62,252 nt of DNA from Gemmatimonadota bacterium (GTDB taxonomy: Bacteria; JAAXHH01). The position numbers and the translations under genes were made by a program. The notes beneath the pieces are model-generated. The model searched no databases and was not told the origin of the DNA. It was given only the letters and a program-made list of their open reading frames with translations. Positions 26,201 through 33,470 of this stretch are shown piece by piece. The DNA lies in NCBI GenBank assembly GCA_026702745.1, contig JAPPBT010000028.1:1-62252 (forward strand), read 5' to 3'. The first letter of the stretch is position 1; each line of letters begins with the position of its first letter.

Positions 26201-28509
26201 TGGAAGGCAAGTCGGCGGGCAACGCGACCATCACCGTTACGGCGGACGACGGCAGCCTGACCGCGAGGCAGACGATCCGCGTGACCGTGCAGAATCCCGT
26301 CGTGCTCGCGCCGGACCTCATCGTGGAATCGCCGACGGTAAGCGAAGATCAACTAAGTGCCGATGCGCGATTCACCTTCCGGGCCATCGTGCGCAACCAG
26401 GGCGACGGCCGAGGGTCTTCCACGACCCTTCGCTATTACCTTTCCACCGACGCCGCCATTACCTCCAGCGACACGGAAGTAGGTACGGACCGCGTTTCGT
26501 CGCTCAGACCATCGTCGACCAGCAATGAATGGATCTCGCTCAGAGCGCCCGCGACGCTCGGCACGCACTACTACGGCGCCTGCGTGGACGCGCTGTCCGA
26601 GGAGTCGGATACCGGGAACAACTGCTCCGCCGCGGTCATGGTGGCGGTCGTGGGTCCAGACCTGATCGTCGGACTGCCCACGGTATCCAACGCCGGTCCG
26701 CAGGTGGCGGAAGTGTTTGTCCTGAGTGTGACCGTCACCAACCAGGGCGCCGGCGACGCGACTTCCTCGACGACGCTTCGCTACTACCAGTCGGACGACA
26801 CCACGATTTCCCCGGCCGATACGGAAGTGGGAACGGACTACGTATCCAGGCTCGGCGGCGGCCGGACCGGCGACGAATCCATCAGTCTGGCGGCGCCCGA
26901 CATCGCCGGCACGTACTACTACGGCGCCTGCGTGGACGCGCTTTCATCTGAAACGAACGACCAGAACAACTGCTCCGGCGCGGTTTCCATCGACGTCATG
27001 GAGAAACCAACGATCGTCGGCGCCGACGCCGCCGCGTACCTCACGCAGTCGGTACAGTCGGTCGGCGACCCCGTTGCCCTCATCGAAGGCGACCAGGCCC
27101 TGTTGCGCGTATTCCTGGCAAGAGACGGCGACGAGGGCGTAGGCATACCGCCGGTGCGCGCAACCTTCTACCATAACAGCTCGGTCGCCCACGTGGCGGA
27201 TATACCGGGCAAGTCCGCCAGCATACCCGAGCAGATCGAAGAGGGCGTGCTGGAACTGTCTTCCAATGCGCTGATTCCCGGCTCCGTCATCGAGCCGGGC
27301 CTGGAGATGGTCGTCGAGATCGATCCGGACAGCACCCTGGACGCGGCGCTCGGGATTGCCCGGCGCATGCCGCCCACGGGCCGCACTTCCATCGACGTCA
27401 GGACAGTTCGCTCTTTCGACATCCTGGCGATTCCCTTTCTTTGGGAAGGCAACCCGGACCGTTCCATCCTGACGGAGATCAACGCCATCACCGCGGGCGG
27501 CGAACTCCTGCGCGAAACCCGCGACTATCTGCCGGTGGGCGACATTACCTTCGACGTGCACGACCCGGTCTTCGTTTCTTACGATCCGACCGGTGATTAC
27601 GGCGAGGAACTCATTACCCTGACGGAGTCTATCCGCGGCATGGAAGATAACCCGGACACCTACTATATGGGCGTCTTCAGACGTCAAGGAGACAACGGGT
27701 TGCTGGGGATCGCCTACGTTGGCGGTTATTTCCTGGGGCTCAACAGGGAGTATTCGAGCGTGACCGTGCTGCAGGGTCCCGTCATCGCGCACGAGTTCGG
27801 CCACAACCTGTCACTGCGCCATTCGCCGTGCGGCGGTCCGGCCAGACCGGACCCCAACTATCCGGAATCTGACGGCTCCATCGGCGCGTGGGGCTACGAC
27901 TTCAGCAGCCGGGAACTGATATCCCCCAGCCGGCCCGACCTGATGAGCTACTGCGAGCCGGAGTGGATAGGCTACTACAGTTTCAACAAGGCGCTTAGCT
28001 GGCGACAGTCCAAAGACGTCCGGGTGGCGGTAACGCCGACCACCACGCTGGGGTTGATGCTCTGGGGCCATGTAGACGCATCCGGAGACCTCGTGCTGGA
28101 ACCGGCTTTTGCAGTAGACGCGCCACCTGACGTTCCCCAAAGCGGCGGCCCGTACCGGCTCACGGGGCAGAGCGCGAACGGCAGCGTCCTGTTCGATGTT
28201 TCATTCGACATGAACGCATTCGGCGACATCGGCGGCGGCGGCTTCAACTTCATCCTTCCGGTCCGGGCGGACTGGCCCGCGAGGCTGGATCAGATCACCC
28301 TCTCCGGCCCGGAAGGCGTGGTGATACAGGACAAGGAAGGCGAGAGCGCCGCGGCGCTGTTGCTGGACCGCGCCACCGGCCAGGTACGCGGGTTCCTGCA
28401 CGATTGGGCCGTGACGGGCGCGGGCATGCCGCCGACCCGCCGCGTACTGCCCGAACCGGGCCTGGAAGTGATTACGAGCCAGGGCGTGCCCGACGCGGCG
28501 AATTGGTAG
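23233..28509 (+). CDS. Giant lipoprotein: eight CARDB repeats, two Ig-like domains, C-terminal metzincin peptidase
   Basis: 1758 residues. Lipobox TLFTC (Cys23) followed by GKDSPTNSS and a 100-residue Ala/Thr/Gln-rich stalk. Eight CARDB domains of about 115 residues follow, each with PDLVVDxxxVSExxxxxGxxF, RVRNQGxG, LRYYxSxDATIS and YYYGACVD...NNCS; the two Cys of each repeat should form a disulfide. Ig-like domains (IPDQEVDGGESVTVDVSSYF type) are inserted after repeats five and six. The last 500 residues carry a zinc peptidase: HEFGHNLSLRH (His1520, Glu1521, His1524, His1530) with a Met-turn candidate LMSYC. The same catalytic domain is fused to LRRs at 51414. Probably a surface protease on a long stalk; its target is unknown. 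Confidence 0.88.
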   Translation: MYRTAKVGFPVILCLVAVTLFTCGKDSPTNSSRQEAAAPKTAARPQAATTGTQAATTSPQATAATPQTTATPPPAGPQPSDAADTTATASRSENLEDGQQPTGQAGQPVVTGQPVVTGQAGQSTGQATSPDYVIESVEVSETSLSAGQRFSMTATVKNQGADYPGFALATLRFYRSSDATISTADTELGDRPILPLDADETREWSLPVLNAPSAAGTYYYGACVDALPEESDQQNNCSVAVAVSVGGPDLVVDSLAVSETSLSAGQRFTMTARVRNQGAGATVDLTTLRFYQSSDATISTADTELGTRPILTLDADETQAWSLPALNAPSTAGTYYYGACVDPLAAETDQQNNCSAALTLTVGGPDLVVDSLAVSETNLSAGQRFSMTARVRNQGAGGSISLTTVRFYRSTDATISTADTELDSRPILPLDPAETREWFLPLLYAPSAAGTYYYGACVDPLTEETDQQNNCSAAVTISLRTADLIVERPTVSDVSSTAGGRFSLSATVRNQGGGDAVAWTTLRFYQSGDATISSADTEVGTWSVSPLEASGSQERTLRFLELPTDGGTYFYGACVDPLPGEADTGNNCSGGVTITVSSPDLVVDAPTVSEPNPAPGEQFDLSATVRNQGGGDAASSTTLRYYRSSDATITASDTEVGTDFVIRLDAAATAEESISLTAPDAAGTYYYGACVDALDNETGTGNNCSVGVAVTVGQTANQPPVARGMIPDQEVDGGESVTVDVSSYFEDPDGDTLTYQALTSNAAVATAFIPGSVVTIRGLSAGSATITITASDGSLTAGQPIRVTVRRSVVPLPDLIVESPSVSDGSPEPGERFTFRATVRNRGDGDASSSTTLRYYRSGDATISAADTEVGTDSVRSLDSSETSDESIALNAPSDEGTYYYGACVEALSDESDTQNNCSVAVTVTVGQPVNQAPVAQGTIPAQNVDVGESVRIAVTTYFSDPDGDRLTYSAASSDAAVATAATSGSLVTVEGKSAGNATITVTADDGSLTARQTIRVTVQNPVVLAPDLIVESPTVSEDQLSADARFTFRAIVRNQGDGRGSSTTLRYYLSTDAAITSSDTEVGTDRVSSLRPSSTSNEWISLRAPATLGTHYYGACVDALSEESDTGNNCSAAVMVAVVGPDLIVGLPTVSNAGPQVAEVFVLSVTVTNQGAGDATSSTTLRYYQSDDTTISPADTEVGTDYVSRLGGGRTGDESISLAAPDIAGTYYYGACVDALSSETNDQNNCSGAVSIDVMEKPTIVGADAAAYLTQSVQSVGDPVALIEGDQALLRVFLARDGDEGVGIPPVRATFYHNSSVAHVADIPGKSASIPEQIEEGVLELSSNALIPGSVIEPGLEMVVEIDPDSTLDAALGIARRMPPTGRTSIDVRTVRSFDILAIPFLWEGNPDRSILTEINAITAGGELLRETRDYLPVGDITFDVHDPVFVSYDPTGDYGEELITLTESIRGMEDNPDTYYMGVFRRQGDNGLLGIAYVGGYFLGLNREYSSVTVLQGPVIAHEFGHNLSLRHSPCGGPARPDPNYPESDGSIGAWGYDFSSRELISPSRPDLMSYCEPEWIGYYSFNKALSWRQSKDVRVAVTPTTTLGLMLWGHVDASGDLVLEPAFAVDAPPDVPQSGGPYRLTGQSANGSVLFDVSFDMNAFGDIGGGGFNFILPVRADWPARLDQITLSGPEGVVIQDKEGESAAALLLDRATGQVRGFLHDWAVTGAGMPPTRRVLPEPGLEVITSQGVPDAANW

Positions 28510-28539
28510 CGCTGACGTGATGAAGCGGTTAGTTTCCAA

Positions 28540-28560
28540 TCAAACGTATTGAATCACTGA
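28540..28560 (+). pseudogene. Terminal codons of the RWQRQDEFGW domain, isolated
   Basis: Seven codons reading SNVLNH and a stop, identical to the C-terminus of the lipoprotein at 31627-32373, stranded 30 bases after the CARDB-metzincin gene. Short, so chance cannot be excluded, but two longer relics of the same domain exist in the window. Confidence 0.4.
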
Positions 28561-28607
28561 GTACGCGGACCGGCCCGAAAGCCTGCAACGCCGCAAGGAA
28601 CCTGCCG

Positions 28608-29393
28608 ATGGCGAAGGAACTCCTGTTGGTTCATATCCTGGGCTTCGCTTGTATCCTGGGCCTCACCGCCGCTTGCGCAACGGCTATGCAGACGCTTTCG
28701 AACGGCGATTCCACCGGTGAGCAAACCTCGGCCTCGGATGCGACACTGACCGCACCGCCCACATCATCCGGGGAACACGACTGCGAACCCACGGCCGGTT
28801 CCCTGGACGCAGATGCCACGCTGGCGGATCGCGCCGGCCGGTATCACCTGATCCTCGTGGCGGACTCCAGCAAAGTGACGGACTCCAGCAAAGTGACGGA
28901 CTCCAGCAAAGTGGCGGATGCCAGCGGTGCCGCGGCGGATTCCACCCGTACCTCCCGCCGTGCCGTTTCCGGTCTGCTCACCTTGCGTCGGCAAGCCTGG
29001 CACGCGGACTCGACGAACTCGTCGGACTCGTCGGACACTCCGGACCCGTCGAACTCAACAGTCCCGGCGAGTGATCCCTCGACGCCCCTCTACGGGTTCA
29101 CGGACGTCGACCCGGAATCGGTCGGCGCACATCGTGTCGGCGATCCGGGAAGCAGGGATCCGTCGGCCCCCGGCGTGCTCGTGCTTGAGCGGGTAGAATA
29201 CGAACGGTCCATCATCACGCTGCGGCTGGGTTCGGATGCCAACCGGAAGGACCTGGTGCGCTACGACGGGGAGTACACGGTTTTGTCGGTAAGCAGCATC
29301 GACGAGGACGGCTTTACGGGAACCTGGCGAAGCGGCGGCGGCCTGGGTTGGTCCACAACCACGGGGTACTTCTGCGCCAGGAAACTGCCCTGA
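28608..29393 (+). CDS. Hypothetical lipoprotein with low-complexity Ser/Asp repeats
   Basis: 261 residues, lipobox LTAAC (Cys23), AAGGAACC before ATG 28608. The central part contains three 18-base tandem repeats encoding TDSSKV and a second acidic Ser-rich tract (NSSDSSDTPDPSNST). The C-terminal 80 residues look like a small folded beta domain (VLVLERVEYERSIITLRLG, then GEYTVLSVSSIDEDGFTGTWRSGGG). No family recognised. It follows the CARDB-metzincin gene in the same orientation and converges with the three-lipoprotein operon. Confidence 0.75.
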   Translation: MAKELLLVHILGFACILGLTAACATAMQTLSNGDSTGEQTSASDATLTAPPTSSGEHDCEPTAGSLDADATLADRAGRYHLILVADSSKVTDSSKVTDSSKVADASGAAADSTRTSRRAVSGLLTLRRQAWHADSTNSSDSSDTPDPSNSTVPASDPSTPLYGFTDVDPESVGAHRVGDPGSRDPSAPGVLVLERVEYERSIITLRLGSDANRKDLVRYDGEYTVLSVSSIDEDGFTGTWRSGGGLGWSTTTGYFCARKLP

Positions 29394-29429
29394 ATCATAG
29401 CGGGCCGTACCCGGCCGGCCATACGTTGA

Positions 29430-29858
29430 CTACTCGATAAGGTGCGCGTCCAGGAAGATTGATCTCGCCAGCGACGCGAAGAAGTTCTGATAGGCCTCGA
29501 TGTCCATTACAGCCCTCTGACCACGTAGCAGGTTCGCCCGCACCAGCAGCTGGGTCTCTCCTCTCGGCCGGACGGTAACCGTTATTCTGCGCGTCCCACG
29601 GTCGAACTTTGTCGCGGTGATCACCCCAAGCTCTTCATCCGCCTTGTCCAGGACGTAGCCGAAATCCTGCAGCGTGGAAATCACCGTCCTGAGCATCCTG
29701 TTCTTGTCCGTCATGTCGAATGCCCGGGACTGCAGGTTCCGCAGATTGACCTGATTGTCCTCCATGCTGGTAAGCTGCCTGCTCGATGAACCGCACCCCG
29801 ACAACCCAGCAATGAGGCACATGGTCATTGCAACCGTCATCAGTCTGGCGTGTCTCAT
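29430..29858 (-). CDS. Hypothetical lipoprotein, third gene of a lipoprotein operon
   Basis: 142 residues with lipobox GLSGC (Cys22). A mixed alpha-beta domain follows: VISTLQDFGYVLDKADEELGVITATKFD, then RRITVTVRPRGETQLLVRANL and YQNFFASLARSIFLDAHL. The ...LQDxGYxLDxxxxxLGVI... and FFASLxRSIFL segments align with the neighbour at 29855 (LQDLGFSIDESETKLGIIVGSK and DFFDRLSRSVFLE), so the two genes are diverged duplicates. Start and stop overlap by four bases (ATGA). Function unknown; envelope-localised. Confidence 0.78.
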   Translation of the reverse strand: MRHARLMTVAMTMCLIAGLSGCGSSSRQLTSMEDNQVNLRNLQSRAFDMTDKNRMLRTVISTLQDFGYVLDKADEELGVITATKFDRGTRRITVTVRPRGETQLLVRANLLRGQRAVMDIEAYQNFFASLARSIFLDAHLIE

Positions 29859-30403
29859 GGTTCCTGCCTTTCCAGAAAAACCGACCGAGATAGCCGATCG
29901 AAGAAATCCTGGTAGATCTCAGGGGCTTCCAGGGTTTCCCGCTTCGATACCCTGTCGTTCGAATCCCAGACGGTCCGCTGAAACGTCACGCTGACGTTGT
30001 GGTTCTCGGCGTTTTCCGTCGACGCCGGGCGGATGACAATGGAAGCCCGGAACTCCTGGACTTCGTCGATCACCATGCCCCCGGTGCCCAGGCTCAATAT
30101 AGCGGTAACAACCTGGAGGGCTTCCTCAACGTCACTGCTTGCGTCGCTCCGTTTCGAGCCGACGATTATGCCCAGTTTCGTCTCACTCTCATCGATACTG
30201 AAACCCAGGTCCTGCAACGCTGCGGCGGACGCCGACAGGATATCCACCTCGGATATCCCTTCGTATTTCCGGGTTTTCATCTCCCTGTTCTGCAGGATCT
30301 CCGGAGTAGGCTCGAAGAATTGCGGGGAACCGGCCATGCAACTCGTCAGAACCGCCACCGCCAGTACTGCGCCCGTAAGCAGCCAGGTTACATTCCCGTC
30401 CAT
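29855..30403 (-). CDS. Hypothetical lipoprotein, second gene of the operon
   Basis: 182 residues, lipobox VLTSC (Cys22), AAGGAGAT before ATG 30403. Contains ALQDLGFSIDESETKLGIIVGSKRSD and DFFDRLSRSVFLE shared with the next gene, plus an inserted hydrophobic hairpin (LQVVTAILSLGTGGMVIDEV). The beta-rich half (RASIVIRPASTENAENHNVSVTFQ) resembles periplasmic proteins that associate with the outer membrane. Function unknown. Confidence 0.78.
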   Translation of the reverse strand: MDGNVTWLLTGAVLAVAVLTSCMAGSPQFFEPTPEILQNREMKTRKYEGISEVDILSASAAALQDLGFSIDESETKLGIIVGSKRSDASSDVEEALQVVTAILSLGTGGMVIDEVQEFRASIVIRPASTENAENHNVSVTFQRTVWDSNDRVSKRETLEAPEIYQDFFDRLSRSVFLERQEP

Positions 30404-30469
30404 AGGATATCTCCTTAAAGGCTACCCCCGAAGGCATCGGTCATGCCGTCGCGCGGCCATCACGACCGA

Positions 30470-30916
30470 TCAGAACCTGGACGTATGGTACGCGAAGTCT
30501 CTGACGAGCTTGTTTTCATCGAATTTGATGATGACCGTCAGCGTCCGCTGGGAGGTGGATTCGGCGCCGGACGATCCGGAAAGTCCGCCCGCCCCACCCG
30601 TCAGCACGTCTGCCAGATCCACGAAAATGAGCGACAGGATCCCGCCGTCGCTGCTCGAATGCACCGACTCCGTGGAGATCTTGTCGTAGATCCAGACTTC
30701 GCGACGTTCTTCATCGGTCGACACGATGTTCGGCGATCCGAGCACGCCCGCGACCTCCGCGCCGCTCATGCCCACCCGGATGGACTGCTGCACCTTTCCG
30801 ACGGTCACCCGGTCGGCGGAGTCGTCCTGCACGGCCCTTCGGTGCTGCGAGGCCATGCATCCCGACAGGGTCACGGCAACCGTCACGATCATCACTGCGA
30901 TCAGTCTCGTTTTCAT
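30470..30916 (-). CDS. SmpA/OmlA (BamE-like) lipoprotein, first gene of the operon
   Basis: 148 residues from ATG 30916 (AGGAGAGCC upstream); the longer reading from 31123 runs into the neighbouring gene. Lipobox TLSGC (Cys20). The fold signature GKVQQSIRVGMSGAEVAGVLGSPNIVSTDEERREVWIYDK matches the SmpA/OmlA domain, in which a GMxxxEVxxLLGxP turn precedes a Trp-x-Tyr strand. BamE itself stabilises the BAM complex; this protein has a Gly/Ser-rich insert (LTGGAGGLSGSSG) and sits with two unknown lipoproteins, so it is called BamE-like rather than BamE. Possibly an outer-membrane maintenance set. Confidence 0.75.
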   Translation of the reverse strand: MKTRLIAVMIVTVAVTLSGCMASQHRRAVQDDSADRVTVGKVQQSIRVGMSGAEVAGVLGSPNIVSTDEERREVWIYDKISTESVHSSSDGGILSLIFVDLADVLTGGAGGLSGSSGAESTSQRTLTVIIKFDENKLVRDFAYHTSRF

Positions 30917-30992
30917 TTCGGCTCTCCTGTCACAGCTTTGTGCCACACGTCGTGGCCATTTCCTACCTACTGGAGATTGCCTGGAACGTATA

Positions 30993-31319
30993 TCAACCTC
31001 CCGGAAGACTGTCGATTCTCCAACGGTCCGTCCCTGCAATCCTGGTGGCGCTGAAATCATTGATGGTAACACTTGTACCAGCGCATAACGGTCCCACACA
31101 ACCGAAACCGTCTTCACGCACACTCAACACAGCACCAGCAAACTCACAACTATCCCCCGGACCCAATTCCATGCCTACCGTGCATACGGGGCGCGTCACG
31201 GGTGTGGTGGGCTGCACTGGCGTCGGAGCGGGTGGCTCGGGCTCGGGCGCTGTGGGGCCGTTGTCACTGCCACAGGCAAAGGCAAAGGCCAGAATCAGGA
31301 TACAGAGATATCGGTGCAT
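30993..31319 (-). CDS. Small Cys-rich lipoprotein of unknown family
   Basis: 108 residues, lipobox FAFAC (Cys16) followed by GSDNGPTAP and a Pro/Thr stalk. The mature part has paired cysteines in TRPVCTVGMELGPGDSCEF and GFGCVGPLCAGTSVTIND and ends FSATRIAGTDRWRIDSLPGG. The spacing suggests a compact disulfide-stabilised domain of about 60 residues. GGAGGG precedes ATG 31319. The stop is 76 bases before the BamE-like gene, so co-transcription is possible. Family not recognised. Confidence 0.72.
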   Translation of the reverse strand: MHRYLCILILAFAFACGSDNGPTAPEPEPPAPTPVQPTTPVTRPVCTVGMELGPGDSCEFAGAVLSVREDGFGCVGPLCAGTSVTINDFSATRIAGTDRWRIDSLPGG

Positions 31320-31626
31320 GGAGACCCTCCAAAAGAGTGATGACCAACATTACGGATGGCGCCACAGGTACACGATTTGCAGAACAGGTATTATATAAAT
31401 TTGAATATCAATAATTTAAAGTATATTATGGGTATGATTTTGCAATACAAAATCGAGGTTCGTAATTTCAAATTCATAACAGATCCACGCTTTTGACCGA
31501 AATCAAACCAGGCGGGTGTCAATGCCCGCACGTGTGCTTGTCCTGGATCCTTGCGCCTGCCGCATTGCCTGCTATCGGCGCGCCAATGTTTGTATCGGTT
31601 TAGAAAAGGGAAGGAGCGGGAAGACC
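31320..31626. promoter_or_regulatory. AT-rich divergent intergenic region
   Basis: About 300 bases, strongly AT-rich at 31385-31490, between the Cys-rich lipoprotein and the Ig-like lipoprotein. It must carry both promoters; individual -35/-10 elements cannot be assigned with confidence. Confidence 0.45.
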
Positions 31627-32373
31627 ATGAAAACCGTTAGGACGTATCTGCTGCTGATCTCCGTGGCCATGGGACTGGGATTTGGACTGGGATCGGGATG
31701 CGGCGGCGATACAAGCGTGGAGCCGAGACCTCCGGAGGATTTCCCGCCCAGGGCGGTCGAGACCTTTGAAGCGCAGACACTCACGGCCGAGCGGGAGCGT
31801 CTGACGATCAACTTCGCGACGGCATTCGAGGACCCCGAGGGGCGACCGCTCAGCTACTCGGCGGAGTCGAGCGATGTGTCCGTCCTCACCGTCGCCATGT
31901 CCGGACCGGTCCTGACAATCACGCCGCTGGCCGAGGGAAGCGCCACGGTGTCCGTCAAGGCCTCGGATCCCGGCGGAAACAGCGCTACGATCTCCATCCC
32001 CGTAACGGTGAACGCACCGGCGCATCCAGACGATAACGAAAACTACCAGTCACTACCGAGGCTGATCGTCACGGCAAACAGCGTGGAGTTCTTCGGACTG
32101 TCCGCGCAGGGGGCCGGCTCCTGCATCGACGTGGACCCGCAAACGGTGTACGGGACGGGATTCGAAGCGGCGAGTTTCCGATTTCACCATTCGAGATGGC
32201 AACGGCAGGACGAATTCGGCTGGACGACCCTACCCGGCACGGTGCGCGGCGATAACAAGCTGTGCGTGTATACGCCGGTCGAGTCCGGGCTGTACAGAAT
32301 GGTGGGAGATGTTACGATTGGTAGGGGTGGGCTGACCGAGTTGCGGTTCAGTTCGAATGTGCTGAATCACTAA
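31627..32373 (+). CDS. Lipoprotein with cadherin-like Ig domain and RWQRQDEFGW C-terminal domain
   Basis: 248 residues from ATG 31627, with AAGGAG about 12 bases upstream. Lipobox GSGC (Cys25) then GGDTSVEPRP. One Ig-like domain (AVETFEAQTLTAERERLTINFATAFEDPEGRPLSY) and a C-terminal domain of about 95 residues with Cys in GAGSCIDVDPQ and NKLCVYTPV, the signature SFRFHHSRWQRQDEFGW and the end LRFSSNVLNH. Relics of this last domain occur at 11290, 28540 and 41229, so this is the only intact copy here. Family not recognised; surface location inferred. Confidence 0.75.
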   Translation: MKTVRTYLLLISVAMGLGFGLGSGCGGDTSVEPRPPEDFPPRAVETFEAQTLTAERERLTINFATAFEDPEGRPLSYSAESSDVSVLTVAMSGPVLTITPLAEGSATVSVKASDPGGNSATISIPVTVNAPAHPDDNENYQSLPRLIVTANSVEFFGLSAQGAGSCIDVDPQTVYGTGFEAASFRFHHSRWQRQDEFGWTTLPGTVRGDNKLCVYTPVESGLYRMVGDVTIGRGGLTELRFSSNVLNH

Positions 32374-32472
32374 TGGCTGAACTACCGAGTCGTGTGTTTT
32401 TTCTTAAAGAGATTTATTCGGAGGAGTACCGTGAACAGTCATGGATATCAGTCTGGGCGGCGTTGATATCAT

Positions 32473-32559
32473 TTAACAGAACCGCTTCACTATTGTTCTT
32501 ATCATGATCCACGTGATCATTAGAAAGAACAGTTCAAGAATCGGGATGGCAAAGAACAT
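32473..32559 (-). CDS. 28-residue hydrophobic microprotein, copy B
   Basis: ATG at 32559 behind a near-perfect ribosome site (AAGGAGG about six bases upstream) to TAA at 32473-32475. The peptide starts MFFAIPILELFFLMITWIM and ends IRTIVKRFC; same length and layout as copy A at 13305. It lies about 120 bases after the CAP-domain lipoprotein on the same strand and converges with the Ig-like lipoprotein. One membrane span with a positively charged tail. Function unknown; compare type I toxins, small regulators of membrane proteins and holins, none of which it matches by sequence. Confidence 0.65.
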   Translation of the reverse strand: MFFAIPILELFFLMITWIMIRTIVKRFC

Positions 32560-32679
32560 TAAGATCCTCCTTGCAATCATTGTGAAAACAGGAACGATTA
32601 CTCGACGGAAGCGAGGAAGGCCGTAGCGCCAGGCGATCAGCTGGCCAATCGAGTGGCCGTGCAGGCACAGTCCGGCCTG

Positions 32680-33363
32680 TCAGGCGCCCGCTTTCTGGCC
32701 GAAGACAACGACGGCGGCGTACATTCCATTCTTAACGCCGACGCTTACACCCGCCCGGTTAAATACGAGGTTCAGCTGGTTTCTGCAGTGGACCGGGGAT
32801 GCGTGCCAGTCGGCAAGCCATTTGTCCTTCAACTCATCACGCGCCGTTCCCTGGGTGAGAATGATGTTCTCGCCAAGGACGAGCCACGCCGTCTGCGGGC
32901 TTGCTCTTGTAACCCGGTCCGCAATGCTCGAGCCGTCCGATCCGGTATGGTAATCGGCGGACAGATCGTTGGCCAGGAGGTCCTCCATGTGGACCCTCGC
33001 GGCTTCGGCCAGGCCGTCATCCCAGGAAACCGGTGTGGTCGCATCGTAGGAGTCATCCCCGCACATGCCGCCCTGCGACCGATAGACGTTGATGCCCGCC
33101 AGGATTCCGCGCTCGATGTCCGAGAAAGGCGAAACCGTCGCGGGAGGTGGTGGCGAGGACGGTTCGGGCGTTGGGTCCGGTTCGGCCGGGGCGGGCGCGG
33201 CCGGATTGCCGTCCGATCCGCAGCCCGGCAACCAAGCCATTCCGGCGATCAGGACAGAAAGCAGTAGGACGTGAAGCGGCCGGTCGAGCAGCAGCCGGTC
33301 GAGCAGCCTGATCAAGCGTGGCCGGCCGGCTGAAGGTGCTATTTCCCGGCGTCTGTTTTCCAA
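32680..33363 (-). CDS. CAP-superfamily (SCP/PR-1-like) lipoprotein
   Basis: 227 residues from a TTG at 33363 with GGGAGG five bases upstream. An Arg-rich N-terminus precedes a hydrophobic signal and lipobox WLPGC (Cys48), then GSDGNPAAP and a Pro/Glu stalk. The CAP domain has GILAGINVYRSQGG, WDDGLAEAARVHMEDLLAND, YHTGSDGSSIADRV, VLGENI and KWLADWHASPVHCRNQLNLVFNRAGVSV, covering the conserved His and Glu cavity residues. Bacterial CAP proteins bind lipids or small ligands or act as secreted effectors. Likely co-transcribed with microprotein copy B. Confidence 0.85.
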   Translation of the reverse strand: MENRRREIAPSAGRPRLIRLLDRLLLDRPLHVLLLSVLIAGMAWLPGCGSDGNPAAPAPAEPDPTPEPSSPPPPATVSPFSDIERGILAGINVYRSQGGMCGDDSYDATTPVSWDDGLAEAARVHMEDLLANDLSADYHTGSDGSSIADRVTRASPQTAWLVLGENIILTQGTARDELKDKWLADWHASPVHCRNQLNLVFNRAGVSVGVKNGMYAAVVVFGQKAGA

Positions 33364-33470
33364 TTGTGCCTCCCAGTTAAACAGGGCGTGGTTTATGTGA
33401 CGAATGGCTGTTTAGTGCACGTACACAAACTGAATAGTACCCCATATCCCCGCCGCTAACACTTATACCC

